A stretch of 64,000 bases of DNA from Enoplosus armatus (taxonomy: Eukaryota; Chordata; Actinopteri; Centrarchiformes; Enoplosidae). Location of the stretch: assembly GCF_043641665.1 (NCBI RefSeq), contig NC_092196.1, positions 1,583,869-1,647,868 of the forward strand, given 5' to 3'. Of the stretch, positions 1-63,793 are shown piece by piece (position 1 is the first letter of the stretch; each line of letters opens with the position of its first letter). The notes under the pieces are model-generated. The model did no database searches. It was not told the origin of the DNA and worked only from the letters and a program-made list of their open reading frames with translations. The position numbers and the translations under genes were made by a program.

Positions 1-113
1 TCAGATTCTAGCAATTATTAATGTTAATGTTACATAAACATTTATGTAAAAACTAAAAAAAATAAACAAACTTGCTATTACATGAGGTGATTTATCAGGA
101 TTGTTCACAGTTT

Positions 114-135
114 TGTGTGTGTGTGTGTGTGTGTG
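114..135. repeat. (TG)n
   Basis: About 11 units. Confidence 0.9.
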
Positions 136-328
136 CCAGCAAACACTTCTCTCCCGGTGACAACAGATGGGTCTATGTTGCCCGGCCGCCGTCTGTGTTT
201 TCACAACCGCTCGCTCTCTCTTCGCTGGCTGCATGTGCCGGGCGTAATGGATGTCGGTTACAAAGTGCAAACATTTACCCTGAACACGGGACATCTGTTG
301 GGCTTGTTAGGCAAATGAACGTGTGCGT

Positions 329-379
329 CCCCCCCCCCCCCACACACACACACACGTACACATACACACACACACACAT
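329..379. repeat. poly-C followed by (CA)n
   Basis: 13 C then interrupted CA units. Confidence 0.9.
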
Positions 380-1443
380 ATACAAAGCAATATACTGCAA
401 GTTTCAGACCTCGCATAAACACACTCGTAAAGCAGTAATTATCGCCTGCAGTTCTTGTAGAAACCTTGGATTAATAACGTGCTACACTGTGGCAGCTGAC
501 TTGTGGGGTGGGGGGGTTTCTAATTGACGGAAACTTCACTCCGAGTGTCATTTCATTCACAGCATGGAACGAGGAAAGACTTTGTAGCGTGTTATATCGC
601 TGCGAATAACTGTCCAAACACTCTCTACGTAGCGGTTTAAAGAATGTGGAAGCAGCATGCACCGATGTGCTCCGAAAATATGGAGAATTTACAAATAATT
701 ACAAAACAGGAGAATGAAGAGTGTCTTATAAGGAGAGAGAGTATATGGTTTTAATTAAAGGTCCCATATTGTGCTTAATTCAGCTTGATATTTTTTTTTA
801 TTCTGGGACTCCACCAGAGCAGCTTTGCATGATTCACAGTTCAGATAAGTCCTTATGTATCTTCTCCCGGCCCTTTCTGCAGCCCCCCCCCCCCAAAAAA
901 AAAAAAACACATCATGGTACATGAAATGCAAATATCTAAGAATTACCACCATGAGTCCAGATGTGTAGACTGAGGCTGCATTCAGACCGAATCCGGCGGT
1001 AGGGGTGATTAACCGCGGGGGTAGTGTGACGCCATGTTGTGAACTTTAACCCCCCCCCCTCTAAAGGATAGGAGGCCTGTCATGACCGCGTGGTTTAAAC
1101 TGGTGTGCAAGGAGTGTTTTGGTCATTCATGCTGCTAGTATGCCGGTAAAAACAAGGTTCTTCTTCTCACGGTGGGGGGGGGGCTGGCTCACGTTGGGAC
1201 CGATAGTGGGAGGCTGGCTGACTCATGACTGTTCCGTCACAATGAACGAATGAATGAATGAATGAATGACGTCTGGCCTCGGGTCCTGACTGAGTGTGTG
1301 TGCGTTCACCCTTCCTCAGTGGCGTTGCTTCGGTCACACCGTGCCTCACATCACCCCAAGCCGTCTGTCGTCTACATGACCAGGAACCCCCCCCCCCTTT
1401 CATCCAGCTTCTCCTTCCTCACACATTCCCTGTCTCTCTCCCC

Positions 1444-1531
1444 GTGTGTGTGTGTGTGTGTGTGTGTCTGGGCAATCAAACAGTTAGAAGGCCGTGGCCA
1501 CTTAGCAAAACTATTGATCTGTAGATGACAC

Positions 1532-1574
<43 letters not shown>

Positions 1575-1592
1575 CTCTCTCTCTCTCTCTCT
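1444..1592. repeat. (TG)n and (CT)n cluster
   Basis: (TG)n at 1444-1467 and 1534-1571, then (CT)n at 1574-1592. Confidence 0.9.
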
Positions 1593-1633
1593 GCTCCGTG
1601 ATTCACTGTTGACCGATGTTGGCTTTTTTCCCC

Positions 1634-1771
1634 ATGAAAGCCACCGAGCGGCAGAGACCGACGGATCCAGTCTTTCACAAAGAGCCTGTAGCCTGGCATT
1701 ACATAAGAGAGGCGGAGGCCACGGACCCCGCCACTAAAACGATCATCACTGAGGGACAGAAAACGAAGCAG
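1634..1771 (+). other. Orphan coding-looking segment, possible exon of unknown identity
   Basis: An open 46-codon stretch starts with ATG at 1634 (MKATERQRPTDPVFHKEPVA...) and ends at CAG/GTTAGC, a usable donor. Wobble positions are GC-rich and composition differs from the simple repeats around it. I do not recognise the protein; it does not match any Fox N-terminus I know. The donor would leave phase 0, which could join the phase-0 exon at 6996, but that join is conjecture. It could also be an exon relic or chance. Confidence 0.25.
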
Positions 1772-3262
1772 GTTAGCTTGTTTGATGAGGAAAGCAAAGC
1801 TGGGTCCTCTTTATTGCTTGAATTTGACAAGAGTGGATGTTTTCAAAATCTGAATGTACTTTTTTGGTGTTATTTGTGTTGGGGAATCAGAAAAAAAAAC
1901 ATTCATTCTTTCCTTTTCTTAAAACTGTGAAAGACGCCGTTTTTGTAATATTAAACTTTACCAACACAAACGTGGGCCACTGGAGTATTCACACACTTTT
2001 TTTTTTTAGAGTCAATTCATTTATTAAAAATGGATTATTAGGAACCACATGTCATTCCACATCCACGGGCAGCGTAATATCTGCTGCTTCAACAGCCTGC
2101 ACTCTCGGCCTGGTGAGAACCCTTCCACCAGATCCGGGGACCTAGATGTGTGGGAGATTCGCTCCCCCCGTTCAGCTGCAGGAGAGCCCTGAGACCAGGT
2201 GACTGTAGCACAGCATGAAGTGGGAAGACAGGCACGACAGCAGATTGCCGTCAACCCGTTTCTGTCCAGATTTGCGTCTCAGCGCTGCACTACGATGGGC
2301 GCAATTCGAGCGCAGGCGTCTCAAATTGTACCACCGTAGGTTCCTAACAGCGGAACGTAGCTGCTATGTTAACTTCACAACGACAACAACTCAACAATTC
2401 GACGGGAATAACCTCGCCACGTGAACCCCCCCCCCGCATCATACATATGTACACTAATCACCAGCGGCGTGTGGTCCATTAAGGGCGTTCCAATTGTGTC
2501 ATACATATTTTAATGAAAAATCGTGAATGTTATTGTTGTGTTGTGTGTGTGTATAAATTCAAGTTGCTACTCTCGCATAAATCATACGTTATGACAGAAA
2601 CGCGCGATGGCTTACGCGCGATGGTGGCCCCTGATTGGTTGACACCGCACCAGAAGAAATGTTATAAGAATTAGCGTGGGTGGGGTGTTGATGTTTTTTT
2701 TTTTGTTTTTTTTAATATTCATATTATCTTCTGGCTGTTAATTACGTTACAGCGGTAGTTTGGCAACGTGTCCAAAATCGCGTAAAAATCTGGGCATGGA
2801 ACGTCAGGATCGTCAGCTTCGGAGATTTAATACCCTCGGGTACAGCTCGAGCTTTTTCATTTGAAGCGCGCTGACACTCTTATCGGCGGTGCGGCTCACG
2901 GCCCCACCAGTTCACCCCCCGGTTGTGTTTGGATGGGGTTGAGGTCGGGGCCCTTTGCAGGCCTGTCGAGTTCATTCCACAGCTAAACTGGAGCAAAAGT
3001 TGGAGCGGGAAAATATCATTATTGCTCTTCATTACTGGAACTGTATAATGTCTTAAACCAGGAAATAAAAAAAGGTACACTGGTGGACAGGGGTATCCAT
3101 ATACTATTGGCCATATCATTTAACAGTGCAAATGAGAAAAAAAAAAAAAGATTAGTATTAGTACTCGTATAAATCGAAGAGAAGGGGACGATTGTGAGAG
3201 AGGAAAGAGAGGAGAGTGGTGAAAACATTTTTTGGGGAATGCTGCTTTCATTCACAGTGGCA

Positions 3263-3309
3263 CCTCCTCCTCCTCCTCCTCCTCCTCCTCCGTCTGCTCA
3301 TTCCCCCCA

Positions 3310-3348
<39 letters not shown>

Positions 3349-3350
3349 CA
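3263..3350. repeat. (CTC)n then (CA)n
   Basis: Trinucleotide CTC at 3263-3290, CA units at 3312-3350. Confidence 0.9.
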
Positions 3351-3489
3351 AAGCCATCCATAATTGATGCTGGTTGTAGGCAGACGCTGGCGGGCTGGAC
3401 TTTATAGCGCAGCTGGATGTGCGTGGAGGAAGGCTGAGGCAAGATGGTAGAGCAGGTACTTCGGAGAATACACACTTGTTTTTCCTCCA

Positions 3490-3647
3490 TCTCTCTCTCT
3501 CTCTCTCTCTCCCTCTCTCATTGTCACTTCCACACTCGCTCTCTCTCTCTCTCGCTCCACACTGTTTGTGCTGTGACTGCAGAAGGCAGCATGCTGCATG
3601 CTCCTTTTATGGGCTGCGTGTGTGTGTGTGTGTATATATATATATAT
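3490..3647. repeat. (CT)n, (TG)n and (TA)n cluster
   Basis: CT at 3490-3517 and 3537-3553, TG then TA at 3617-3647. Confidence 0.9.
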
Positions 3648-3787
3648 GCAGTGCATGTGGGTTCGCAGGGCTGCACGCTCCGTTGATGTGGGTGTCGGCG
3701 ATGCATGCGCGCACCTCTTGCTTTCTATCTCATTCTTTCGCCTTCATCTGTGGCAGAAGCTAGCGAGGGTCGATGAATTTACGCATT

Positions 3788-3970
3788 AGAGGGAGAGAGA
3801 GAGGGAGAGAGAGAGAGAGAGAGAGAGAGGAGCTGCAGCTCTGTTTTTGGAAATGAAAGCAAGAAACCGTGCCAGCTGAAAAAAGGTTTGTTGTGTTTGT
3901 TCAGCAGTGGGAGGAAGTGAGGGTAAGGCAATGTGAAGGGACGGAGGGGGCAGAGAGAGAGAGAGAGAGA
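3788..3970. repeat. (GA)n tracts
   Basis: GA units at 3788-3829 and 3952-3970. Confidence 0.9.
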
Positions 3971-4438
3971 TGTTACTATTCATTTCATTGCATTGGCGAG
4001 GGGGGGCATGTGCAATATGAAACATCAGCGTTGTTCTGAAAATGTTTCCATTTTGTTTTCCAAGTCCCCTTCATGACGATACTCGAATCGTATCGTTGAA
4101 GACAGTTCAACCGCTGAAGTCGCCCTCCCTGCTCACGGTTGGCCATGGCCATTCAAAATCCCACAAAGTTGTCACTTTGCAACGACGGCAATGACAAAAA
4201 CAAATACAGCCTCGACAGTATGCGGCGGCGTCTGGCATTGCGGTGGCCTTCGATGGACGCCATGAGCCGCGAGCCAGCGTTTTGCGGGCCGGACGGAGGG
4301 GGGGGGCGAGTCGAGGGGGTTCGAGGACTGAGGTGTTTTTAGACAGCAGCGATTAGAGCTCGAAAAACCGAACAAAACAAAAAAAAAAAGAAGAAGATGA
4401 CAATTAGAAGAGAGCGTCATAGTGAGTTTTAACGTTAC

Positions 4439-4555
4439 GATGGCTCGGTCGCCATCGGTGTGTGTGTTCGAATGTGTGAACATGGCCTGAGCTGCGAAGC
4501 GCTTTGGGAACCGTTAAGGTTGTAAAAGTGCGATATAAACGGGAAGTGAGATTAC
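4439..4555 (+). repeat. SINE-like family S, copy 1
   Basis: GCTCGGTCGCCATCGGTGTG and AAGCGCTTTGGGAACCGTTA are the reverse complement of stretches in 49575-49755, with only scattered changes. Confidence 0.7.
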
Positions 4556-5267
4556 AGAAGCTGGCGGGAACTAGAGGCTAGCCGGTGATGATGATGATGA
4601 TGATGGCTTGGGCTCTCTGTGCAAGGCTTCCAAAAGTTGGGTATCTTCCGAACGTTACGGCCCTTTTCAGCGAGAAAAATCCCCTCTTGTGTGTTTCCCT
4701 CAGTCCCTCCTGAACTGCTGTGGAAGGATACTTCCTGGTGGTCGCAATGCGGCGACATCTCTTAAAAAATAGGTCAGGCGGGGGGAAAGGAACATGAGCG
4801 ATGGGATGGTCAGGACTGGCTTACTGCCCATTTGGACCTATTCTTTTGATGACGTTACCGTTTTCCAAGATCTCGGCGGTGACTTTGGTGACTGCGATGC
4901 CATCGTAACTAAAGTGTAGGTTGTTTGGTGCAGGTAGACCTGCAGCTCTTCACGTCATCTGGCGAGGTGCCTCGCTGAGCTGTGGCCTTTCCAAACAGAG
5001 AATGCCGACCGACAACACGGCAGTGGGACAAAAGCGCTGCTTGCGCACATGCATAGTCAAGTCGACGGAGAGGAGAGGCCCGAGGCCCGAGGCATTTAAA
5101 AAAAAAACACAGGACTCGCGTTTAAAGTGGACTGGACAAGAAACAGTGAGATAGTTTGGCAGAGTAGAGGGACGCGCTGAGGAAGCACACGCTTTTATTC
5201 CCTCTCTCTCGCGCTTATTCTGAATTTTAATTGTATTCCTTCGGTTGCCTGTGAGCTTGTGTGAGTG

Positions 5268-5390
5268 TGAGAGAGAGAGAGAGTGTGTGTGTGTGTGTGC
5301 AGTGCTCTGCCACGTAAAGCATATTTCAGCCTTCTCAATGTGGTTCTCATTACACTGCAAAGCATTTAGCCAAGACTCACTGTCTGCATC

Positions 5391-5428
<38 letters not shown>

Positions 5429-5464
5429 GCTCACCCTCTATTTCTTTTTCCTACATATGACTGC

Positions 5465-5503
<39 letters not shown>

Positions 5504-5560
5504 TTGAGATATGAATGTCCCACAGGAGTAACCTCTCTCTCACACACACACACACACACT
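5268..5560. repeat. (GA)n, (TG)n, (CT)n and (CA)n cluster
   Basis: GA/TG at 5268-5299, CT at 5395-5427 and 5467-5496, CT/CA at 5534-5560. Confidence 0.9.
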
Positions 5561-6462
5561 CACACGTAGTTACACGTCCCTACTCTTATGTGTTTCGGGG
5601 GGGGCACGTTCACCTTTCTTTCCTCAAACGTTTCCACTTTTCTGTCGCGACTCACAGCCTCAGACTGCCTAAGCCACATTTCTGCAACTCATAATTCTCA
5701 ATGGGACTTTTTTGTTGTTGTTGTTGTTGTTGTTTCTAAAAGCTATTGCTGAGGTATCACATAGTTTGTATCTCATTGTATGTGGGTGCACATTGTAGTC
5801 AGACGTAGGCTTCGCTCCAAGAGGAAACAGTCCGTAGCCGTGTTTCCATTCACTTGTCAGGCTAATTCTAAGCGAACTTTTCAACTGGTTTGGAGCGAAT
5901 AAGCTAGGTTTGCCGCAACGCGTAGTCTCGTCAGAAGTTGGCGGTGTATAGGTTACACATTGGCTGTTGTCCGCCAGCAGTTAGCAGTTAGCCGCTAGCG
6001 GTCGCCAGAGGCTTCAGTGTTCCCAATCCGACAGTGTTGGTCGCAAGGAAAAACCATCCGATGATTCCTCTTCTTTGAGTCTTACCGGCTGTGGGAATTT
6101 AAGTCAAATTTGAGATTTCTCTGAGGGTTCAGCTAAAGGAACGCTCATGGAGTGTCCGAAATAGAAAAAAAGTTCACCCCTGGAGGAGCATGAATGTGCT
6201 CAGTGAGTTACATGGCAATCTTCTTATTACGATGTGACGTTCGTGTTTAGGGGGTTCCAACAAAAATTCATCTTCTGGGGCACCGTTAACATCCACAGCA
6301 ACCTTCGCAGAATTCCAGGCATTAGTTGTCAAGACACAGCGAGTTGTAATCGAGACAATTGTGTTGAGGTAGAGATTGTGGCCTGAAGGTGACACTAAAT
6401 GCTATCCTCTGGAGACCCCTACCAAATTTTCCATTGCAATCTAGCCATTTGGAAAAGTGCCA

Positions 6463-6845
6463 GATAGCTAGATCAGCCAACACCACCGCCTATAGGGCCT
6501 GCAGCTTGTGAGGCGAGAACAATTTGAGGCTGTACAGCGCTACTCTAATGTTAGCATGCTGATATTCATCAGGCGGTGCTCACTCTCCTCAGCCCTTCGT
6601 TTTGGCTCGTTGGCATGCCATCATGACAGCAAATCTAGGTCATAAACCAAACGTCAAGGCAATCCATCCAATGGCTGTTGAGGCATTTTACTCTGAATGA
6701 AAAATGTCAACCAGCTAATGGTGCTCACCACTTTGGGGATCGTCATTAGGGTTCATCCTCTGGGGATCACGAACGTCTGCACTGAAGTGCTGGTGATATT
6801 TCAGTCCGGCCCAAAGTGGCCAACCAACCGACATTGCCATGCCCC
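6463..6845 (-). repeat. Interspersed repeat R (GTTAGCATGCTAA type)
   Basis: On the minus strand it reads CCCCAGAGGATGAACCCTAA, CATTGGATGGATTGCC and CAGCATGCTAACATTAG, in the same order as the copies at 24838 and 48340. Non-autonomous and non-coding. Confidence 0.6.
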
Positions 6846-6995
6846 AAGCATGACAAGCACAAAATAAGATGGAATTTTTGTAAACCAATCAAAGGTCATG
6901 TCGAGTAAGGGAATGCAGGAAGTGAGCAAAATCTCCAACGATGGAGCGATGAACCGATCCTCTAAATTAAAAGGTGAATCTCTTTGTCCATGCAG

Positions 6996-58792
<51,797 letters not shown>

Positions 58793-58825
58793 CAACACCT
58801 CCAACCTTCCAACAGAACAGAAAGA

Positions 58826-58828
<3 letters not shown>

Positions 58829-58865
<37 letters not shown>
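58829..58865. repeat. (TG)n in the 3' UTR
   Basis: About 18 units, 37 nt after the stop codon; a GU-rich RNA tract of the type bound by CELF/TDP-43 proteins. Confidence 0.9.
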
Positions 58866-58868
<3 letters not shown>

Positions 58869-60355
58869 AGCGCGAGCGAATGTGAGCGAATGAGAACAAA
58901 GTTATCAGAGGAGAGATGTTATTGAGGCCTGGGTATTGCAATATATGCAGTTTGTGCATCATTTCAGCGTCTCCTAAGAGAGAAGTACAAAACAAAACAA
59001 ACAACAACAAAAAAAAAAAGTCGAAGAATAAAATGACAGCTGATATTTTTCATCTTATACCTCAGATATTTTGTGCTGTGTATTTTGATAGTGTGGGTTT
59101 TTAATTTCTAAAGATTTAAACATAGGATATCAGCTGTAGAGGGTTTTTCTTTTTGTTTGTTTGTTTTTTCCCCCCCCATGGTACTAATAGAGAAGCTGCT
59201 AGAGTAATGATTAGGACACAAAGGAAATATTTATCAGATTCCAATTTGTTAGGGCTTGTATAGGACTCCTACCTGTGTAAGATAGGTCATAGTCACACTT
59301 TGGGGTTTTTATGTTTTGTAAGAGTTGTTAAAAGTCACTATGCTAGTCAAGCGTCGTTGGTTTACGTCTCTCAGCGCCCTCTGTTAGTTGAGTTTTTTCA
59401 CCTTCTGGTTTGGGAGGAAGGAAAGAAGCAACGTTCAAGAAGCTGTGAGAAGCCACGATTGCTATGTTTTTTTGTTTGTTTTTTTGTGCGTCCATCATCG
59501 TGAGATCTCAACCCGTTTCATCTCGCTACCTTGAGAGCAAACTGTTGACTTGCGACTGCGACTCTGCTATCACGCGCTCGTTATTATTTTTTGCCAAACC
59601 GAGATAATAGTCCCTCCCCGAGACGAGATCCTGTGCGGCGTCTGCGTAAGCAAGCGAGACGCCTGCATGTATTGCAACGTGAGGTTGTTTGGGTTTCGTA
59701 ACATGCAAAATTTTGTTGCATTAACAAAGGAAGAAAATGTTCCCATCGTTTGGGCTTTTATTTCATAATTTAAAAAAAATAACAATAATCCAACCACTGT
59801 TTCCCCACAAAAATATTATCCATCAAACGGGCTGGTGTCGGTTGTTGCCCCCCTGTCAGCCACATGCATTCTGTCCATTCAGTCTTTCCCCCTTCAGCTT
59901 TATGGCGTTTATGCAAAACGGGCGATCCGTTGCAGTATTCTCCGAAACTATTAAATGTGGTGGCGGTCTCTCTTCCCATGAGTCCAGAATCACGTGGCTG
60001 TCCCCCGTGGTCTCTCACGGAGGGGGGGGTGACGGCTCGGGCCAGTCGAGTCAACGCGCGACGACTTTGCCTTCGACGACCGTAAATCCAGCTTCAACTG
60101 ACCTGATGACCACAACAACCTACAACATCAGTCCCCGTGGCTACATTGAAGAGGCTAACAATAGTTACTCACAATTACGCGCCAAACATCTTGTAGTTAT
60201 AAGATAGCATCACAGTTTGTTTTTTTTTCCCTTTGGTGAATGCAATGCATTTTCACATTGCTGTAACGACCCGTTCCTCTGGTTACTATGACAACAATGC
60301 GACATGTGGTTTGCCTTGAGATAACGAGGCGATCGCCAGATAAAACGGCGCGACT

Positions 60356-60362
<7 letters not shown>

Positions 60363-60396
<34 letters not shown>

Positions 60397-60410
60397 TATA
60401 TATATATATA
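60363..60410. repeat. (AT)n in the 3' UTR
   Basis: Nearly pure AT units, self-complementary. Confidence 0.9.
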
Positions 60411-62093
60411 GCGACCACAGCCGCTCTCGGTGTAGTTTAGCTTTTCTGGGGGTTTTTTGTTTTCAGGGAGGGAACGGTGTGTGGGTCAGCAACGTCGTTC
60501 AGGCTGTGGATTTAAATAACGCGGTTACATCTTACATCACTTCAAGCCAAAGGTTCTGGTGGACGTACGCGGCGCGTTCATGTGTATAGAGAAGAAGAGA
60601 AAAAAAAGGATTGCTGTGACAACTAAACTGTTAAACCATTTCATTGCTTTGTCTACACTGCTGTGATATGAAAAAGAATTAGGGCCACGTGAATTTTTAA
60701 AAAACAATAAATAAATAAATGGATTTTGGGATATGATGAATTCGATTAATTGCGGGATTTCAAAGGTGAAGTGTTTTGTGGCAGTAATCCTCTTCCATAC
60801 TGAGTAGTGTAGGCCATCCAGGCGTAGATGTTTTTTTTATATAAACTTCCAATATACGAATTGGTATAACTGATGACTTTTATATTACAGGAGAGATTTA
60901 AAAAATAAAAAATATATATATATATATAAATAAAACAGTGGCCAAAGCTACTGTGTCTATTTTATCTTTTTTTTGTTCATTTAGTTTTGCCTTGTTTTGT
61001 TTTTTTCTTTCGTAATTAAAAATTTAAGGTGTGTTGGGGGGGGAGGGAGGGGAGGGGGGTTTAAAGTATAATAATCCAACAATGTATTATATTTGAACTG
61101 TGCAGTGAAGATGTTCTCTTATATGAAACACACAATGGTATAATGTTTTAGATTTAGACAAGTATATCAGTTGTTAGGGCGAGCTATCTCATTTTTTTTA
61201 AAAATCAAACCATACTCTGATTTTTATTATCTCTTTACAAATAATGTAATAACAACTTAGATGCGCTCATTCATTGATTTTTTTTATTTTTATTGGTCAA
61301 CTGTACCATTTTGCACATGCAACTTGTACTTTTCACATAAACCTAGACATATCAGTGCCGTAGTTGTAATTTTTCTTAACTTTGTTTTTTGTTTTTTTTT
61401 GTTTTTTTTTTTGTTTTCTTCAGTTCTGCAATTTCTCTTTTTCCTCTCATGTCATTCTTAATGTGACATCCGTTCCGTTCTTTTTACTAGAACTGAACCT
61501 TTACTCTTTGGAAATTAACTGTTTGAATATTACAATGCTAAATGAATGCGAGAAAACAACTGATTTGTGGACAGGCGGATCATATGGTGTACATAGAAGT
61601 TAATGGAATAAATCTGTAGTGTGTTTGGAGAAAAAAAAAAAAAAAAAGCGCTACACGGGCAACAGGAGCTCTGCTATGGCTGCGCCGCAAGCCAGCCTGG
61701 GGGCCGCTTCCCTGTGCCACATCCTGTTTACAACTATTCCCAATTAGTGGTGTTGTTACATATCTCCCCCTTTTTTTGTATTTATAACAAATTAGATAGG
61801 AAAAACTCTCAGATGCATCACATTCTAAAAAAAAGAAAAAAGAAAAAAAGGCAGCAGTAAGGACCTCGGGGGGGGGGGGGGTTCAAACCTCTCGTCTGTT
61901 TGCTGCGTGTGAGGGCCGCCGATCAGAGACTGGGCGACCTCGGGGACGCCCTCACCACGCTGAATGTCTGACTCCGCAACTACTTTCTACGAGCTCTGCT
62001 TCCAATAGGTGTTGTGGTTCAAAAACAAAAGGCTTCCTATCCAGTCATTGTATGTGCATGCACTATGGTTCTTCCACTAATCCTGTAACCATC

Positions 62094-62099
62094 AATAAA
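62094..62099 (+). terminator. polyadenylation signal AATAAA
   Basis: ATCAATAAAGTTTTGTTTTC: a canonical hexamer followed within 30 nt by a T/GT-rich stretch. It is the best distal signal after the stop codon. Earlier candidates exist near 60704 and 61614, so shorter 3' UTR forms are likely. Confidence 0.6.
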
Positions 62100-63279
62100 G
62101 TTTTGTTTTCTCAAGATGCCCTCGCCCGTTTCCTTCTTTTTCAAAAGCTTTTTCTGAGCGACAGGGATTAGCGGAACGGTCCGCTTCGTGGTTGTGTGTC
62201 CTGGTCTGGGTGCGATTCTGCGTTTGTTCTTATTGTGAAAAAAAAAAAAAGAGCCAACAATGTCTTAAGTCCGTCTCTTCATACTTAACTTGACATTCCC
62301 CGCTCTCAGCTCCAAGCCCATTGGTTCCTACTGAAGACGTAAATCTTTTTTCAGTAACTTCCTAAAACAGTTGGTCTCGGTAGTTTTTAGCAAATGTGTA
62401 TGTGGGATTGTGTTCATGGTAATGAAGGAGCGTGTCAATAGTTTTCGGACGTCACTGGAGCTCTACGCTGCAGAGGAGGAAGGCGCGTCAGGATGTGATA
62501 CACGTGAAAAATGTAGAATATCAGTGTCCTTTCATTTTACTGCTGAATTAAAGACCAAACTGGTTCGTCTAATATCAGCCTTTAGTGCCCTTTTGAGGAA
62601 ACAGTACGACCTGCGCATTAGGAGTGTGGGGGGGTCCAAGTGGTGGATGGTTAAAGCTCCGGCAGGCAATATTATTGAGCTATAATTTCAGTTGAAAGAA
62701 CAAATTTTGACACTAACAATATCTTATTGAAGGGCTCCTTTAAAAAAATAAAAATAAAAATGGGTGTCCAATCAGGGTAATCGGGGGGTTCTTGTGTCTT
62801 GGTTCCCCTCTTCCAACCAATCCAGAAGGTGCTACCCTTCTGTAGAAGCCCTGTGTTTGTACAGAGTCGACGTGATCGGCCGGTTACGTGCTGGCTGACC
62901 CCGATTGGTTGTTTGATTCAGACCAAATGCATACTAAAAGACTTTTTTGGGGGTGTGTATTTGTTATGAACCCAGGGCAAGTTCATGCTCTATAGAAGCC
63001 GTAGAAATCTGCACGGACTCAGCTGTGAATGAGTTAAAGCATTAAAATGCCTGAGGCTGTAATTGCAATTCGCCCATTTGTGTTTTTGAGTTTGCATGTC
63101 CGTTTTAGCGGCGCTTTACACTCCACGTTGCACCGTGGGAATCATTTTGTTTCTCCTCTTTGTAGCTCAGAGTTCAGCTATTGGTTGAGCAAACGCTTTC
63201 CCCAACCCACCGAACACCACCGGACCAAAAAAAAAACACGAAAAGGAAAAAAAAAAAAATGAAGGAGGCACGGCAGTCA

Positions 63280-63600
63280 TTATTCATCATTTCACCTCGT
63301 TGGAAGTGAAGTACTTCGGGATCGAGTGAAATATGACGCGTCAGCCCCGGCTTTCTAATTGAAGCAAAGAGAGGAATCGCTCTCAAGCGCAATTTGTTTA
63401 GTGCAATTAGAAAAATGTAGCCAGGAGGGGTTGGGCAGAAAGATAAGCAATATAAATGTTTAAATTTGATGAAGGGCTCGCATTACAGACGGTAATTATG
63501 TCTCGCGAGCGTCGAAAAAAAGGGGCGATCAATAATTAATGCAGAGCGGCTCACATGTGACGGAGACATAATTCAGACTGCTTATTGCATCTGCCGGGTG
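63280..63600. promoter_or_regulatory. Candidate conserved non-coding element downstream of rbfox1
   Basis: GGCTTTCTAATTGAAGCAAA, CAATAATTAATGCAGAGCGG and GACATAATTCAGACTGCTTA in a block without simple repeats between two repeat-rich stretches. Confidence 0.35.
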
Positions 63601-63735
63601 AAAGCGTTGGGGGGGGGGGGGCACTTTTTCTTTAAAATTTCTCCTCCCTGATAAGAGACGGCAGACACCGAGCTTCTCTGGGAGTCAGCTTTATTGTGGT
63701 TTCTCACACACGGCATGTAACATCAACTGTATAAT

Positions 63736-63737
<2 letters not shown>

Positions 63738-63792
<55 letters not shown>
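63738..63792. repeat. (TG)n, longest tract
   Basis: About 27 uninterrupted units downstream of the gene. Confidence 0.9.

Positions 63793-63793
<1 letters not shown>

Larger units (their letters stand above)
1..6995. other. Region upstream of the first recognised exon: simple repeats, no certain gene
   Basis: No rbfox1 N-terminal exon (MLASQGVLLHPYG or MNCEREQLR types) was found. The stretch is crowded with (CA)n, (CT)n, (GA)n and poly-C tracts, plus a SINE-like fragment at 4439-4555 and one interspersed repeat at 6463-6845. It may be intron or the upstream region of an alternative promoter; the sequence does not decide. Confidence 0.5.
58793..62120 (+). other. rbfox1: rbfox1 3' UTR (probable extent)
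   Basis: About 3.3 kb of AT-rich non-coding sequence follows the stop codon. It contains a (TG)n tract at 58829-58865, TGCATG at 59664 and 62055, an almost pure (AT)n tract at 60363-60410, AATAAA-like signals near 60704, 60947 and 61614, and a good AATAAA at 62094. The 3' end is inferred, not shown by transcripts. Confidence 0.65.

Noticed and set aside
72..527. Open frames with Val/Cys, His/Thr or Ser/Leu runs in the first 6 kb and elsewhere
   Set aside because: They are translations of (TG)n, (CA)n and (CT)n tracts on both strands, with no homology or splice logic.
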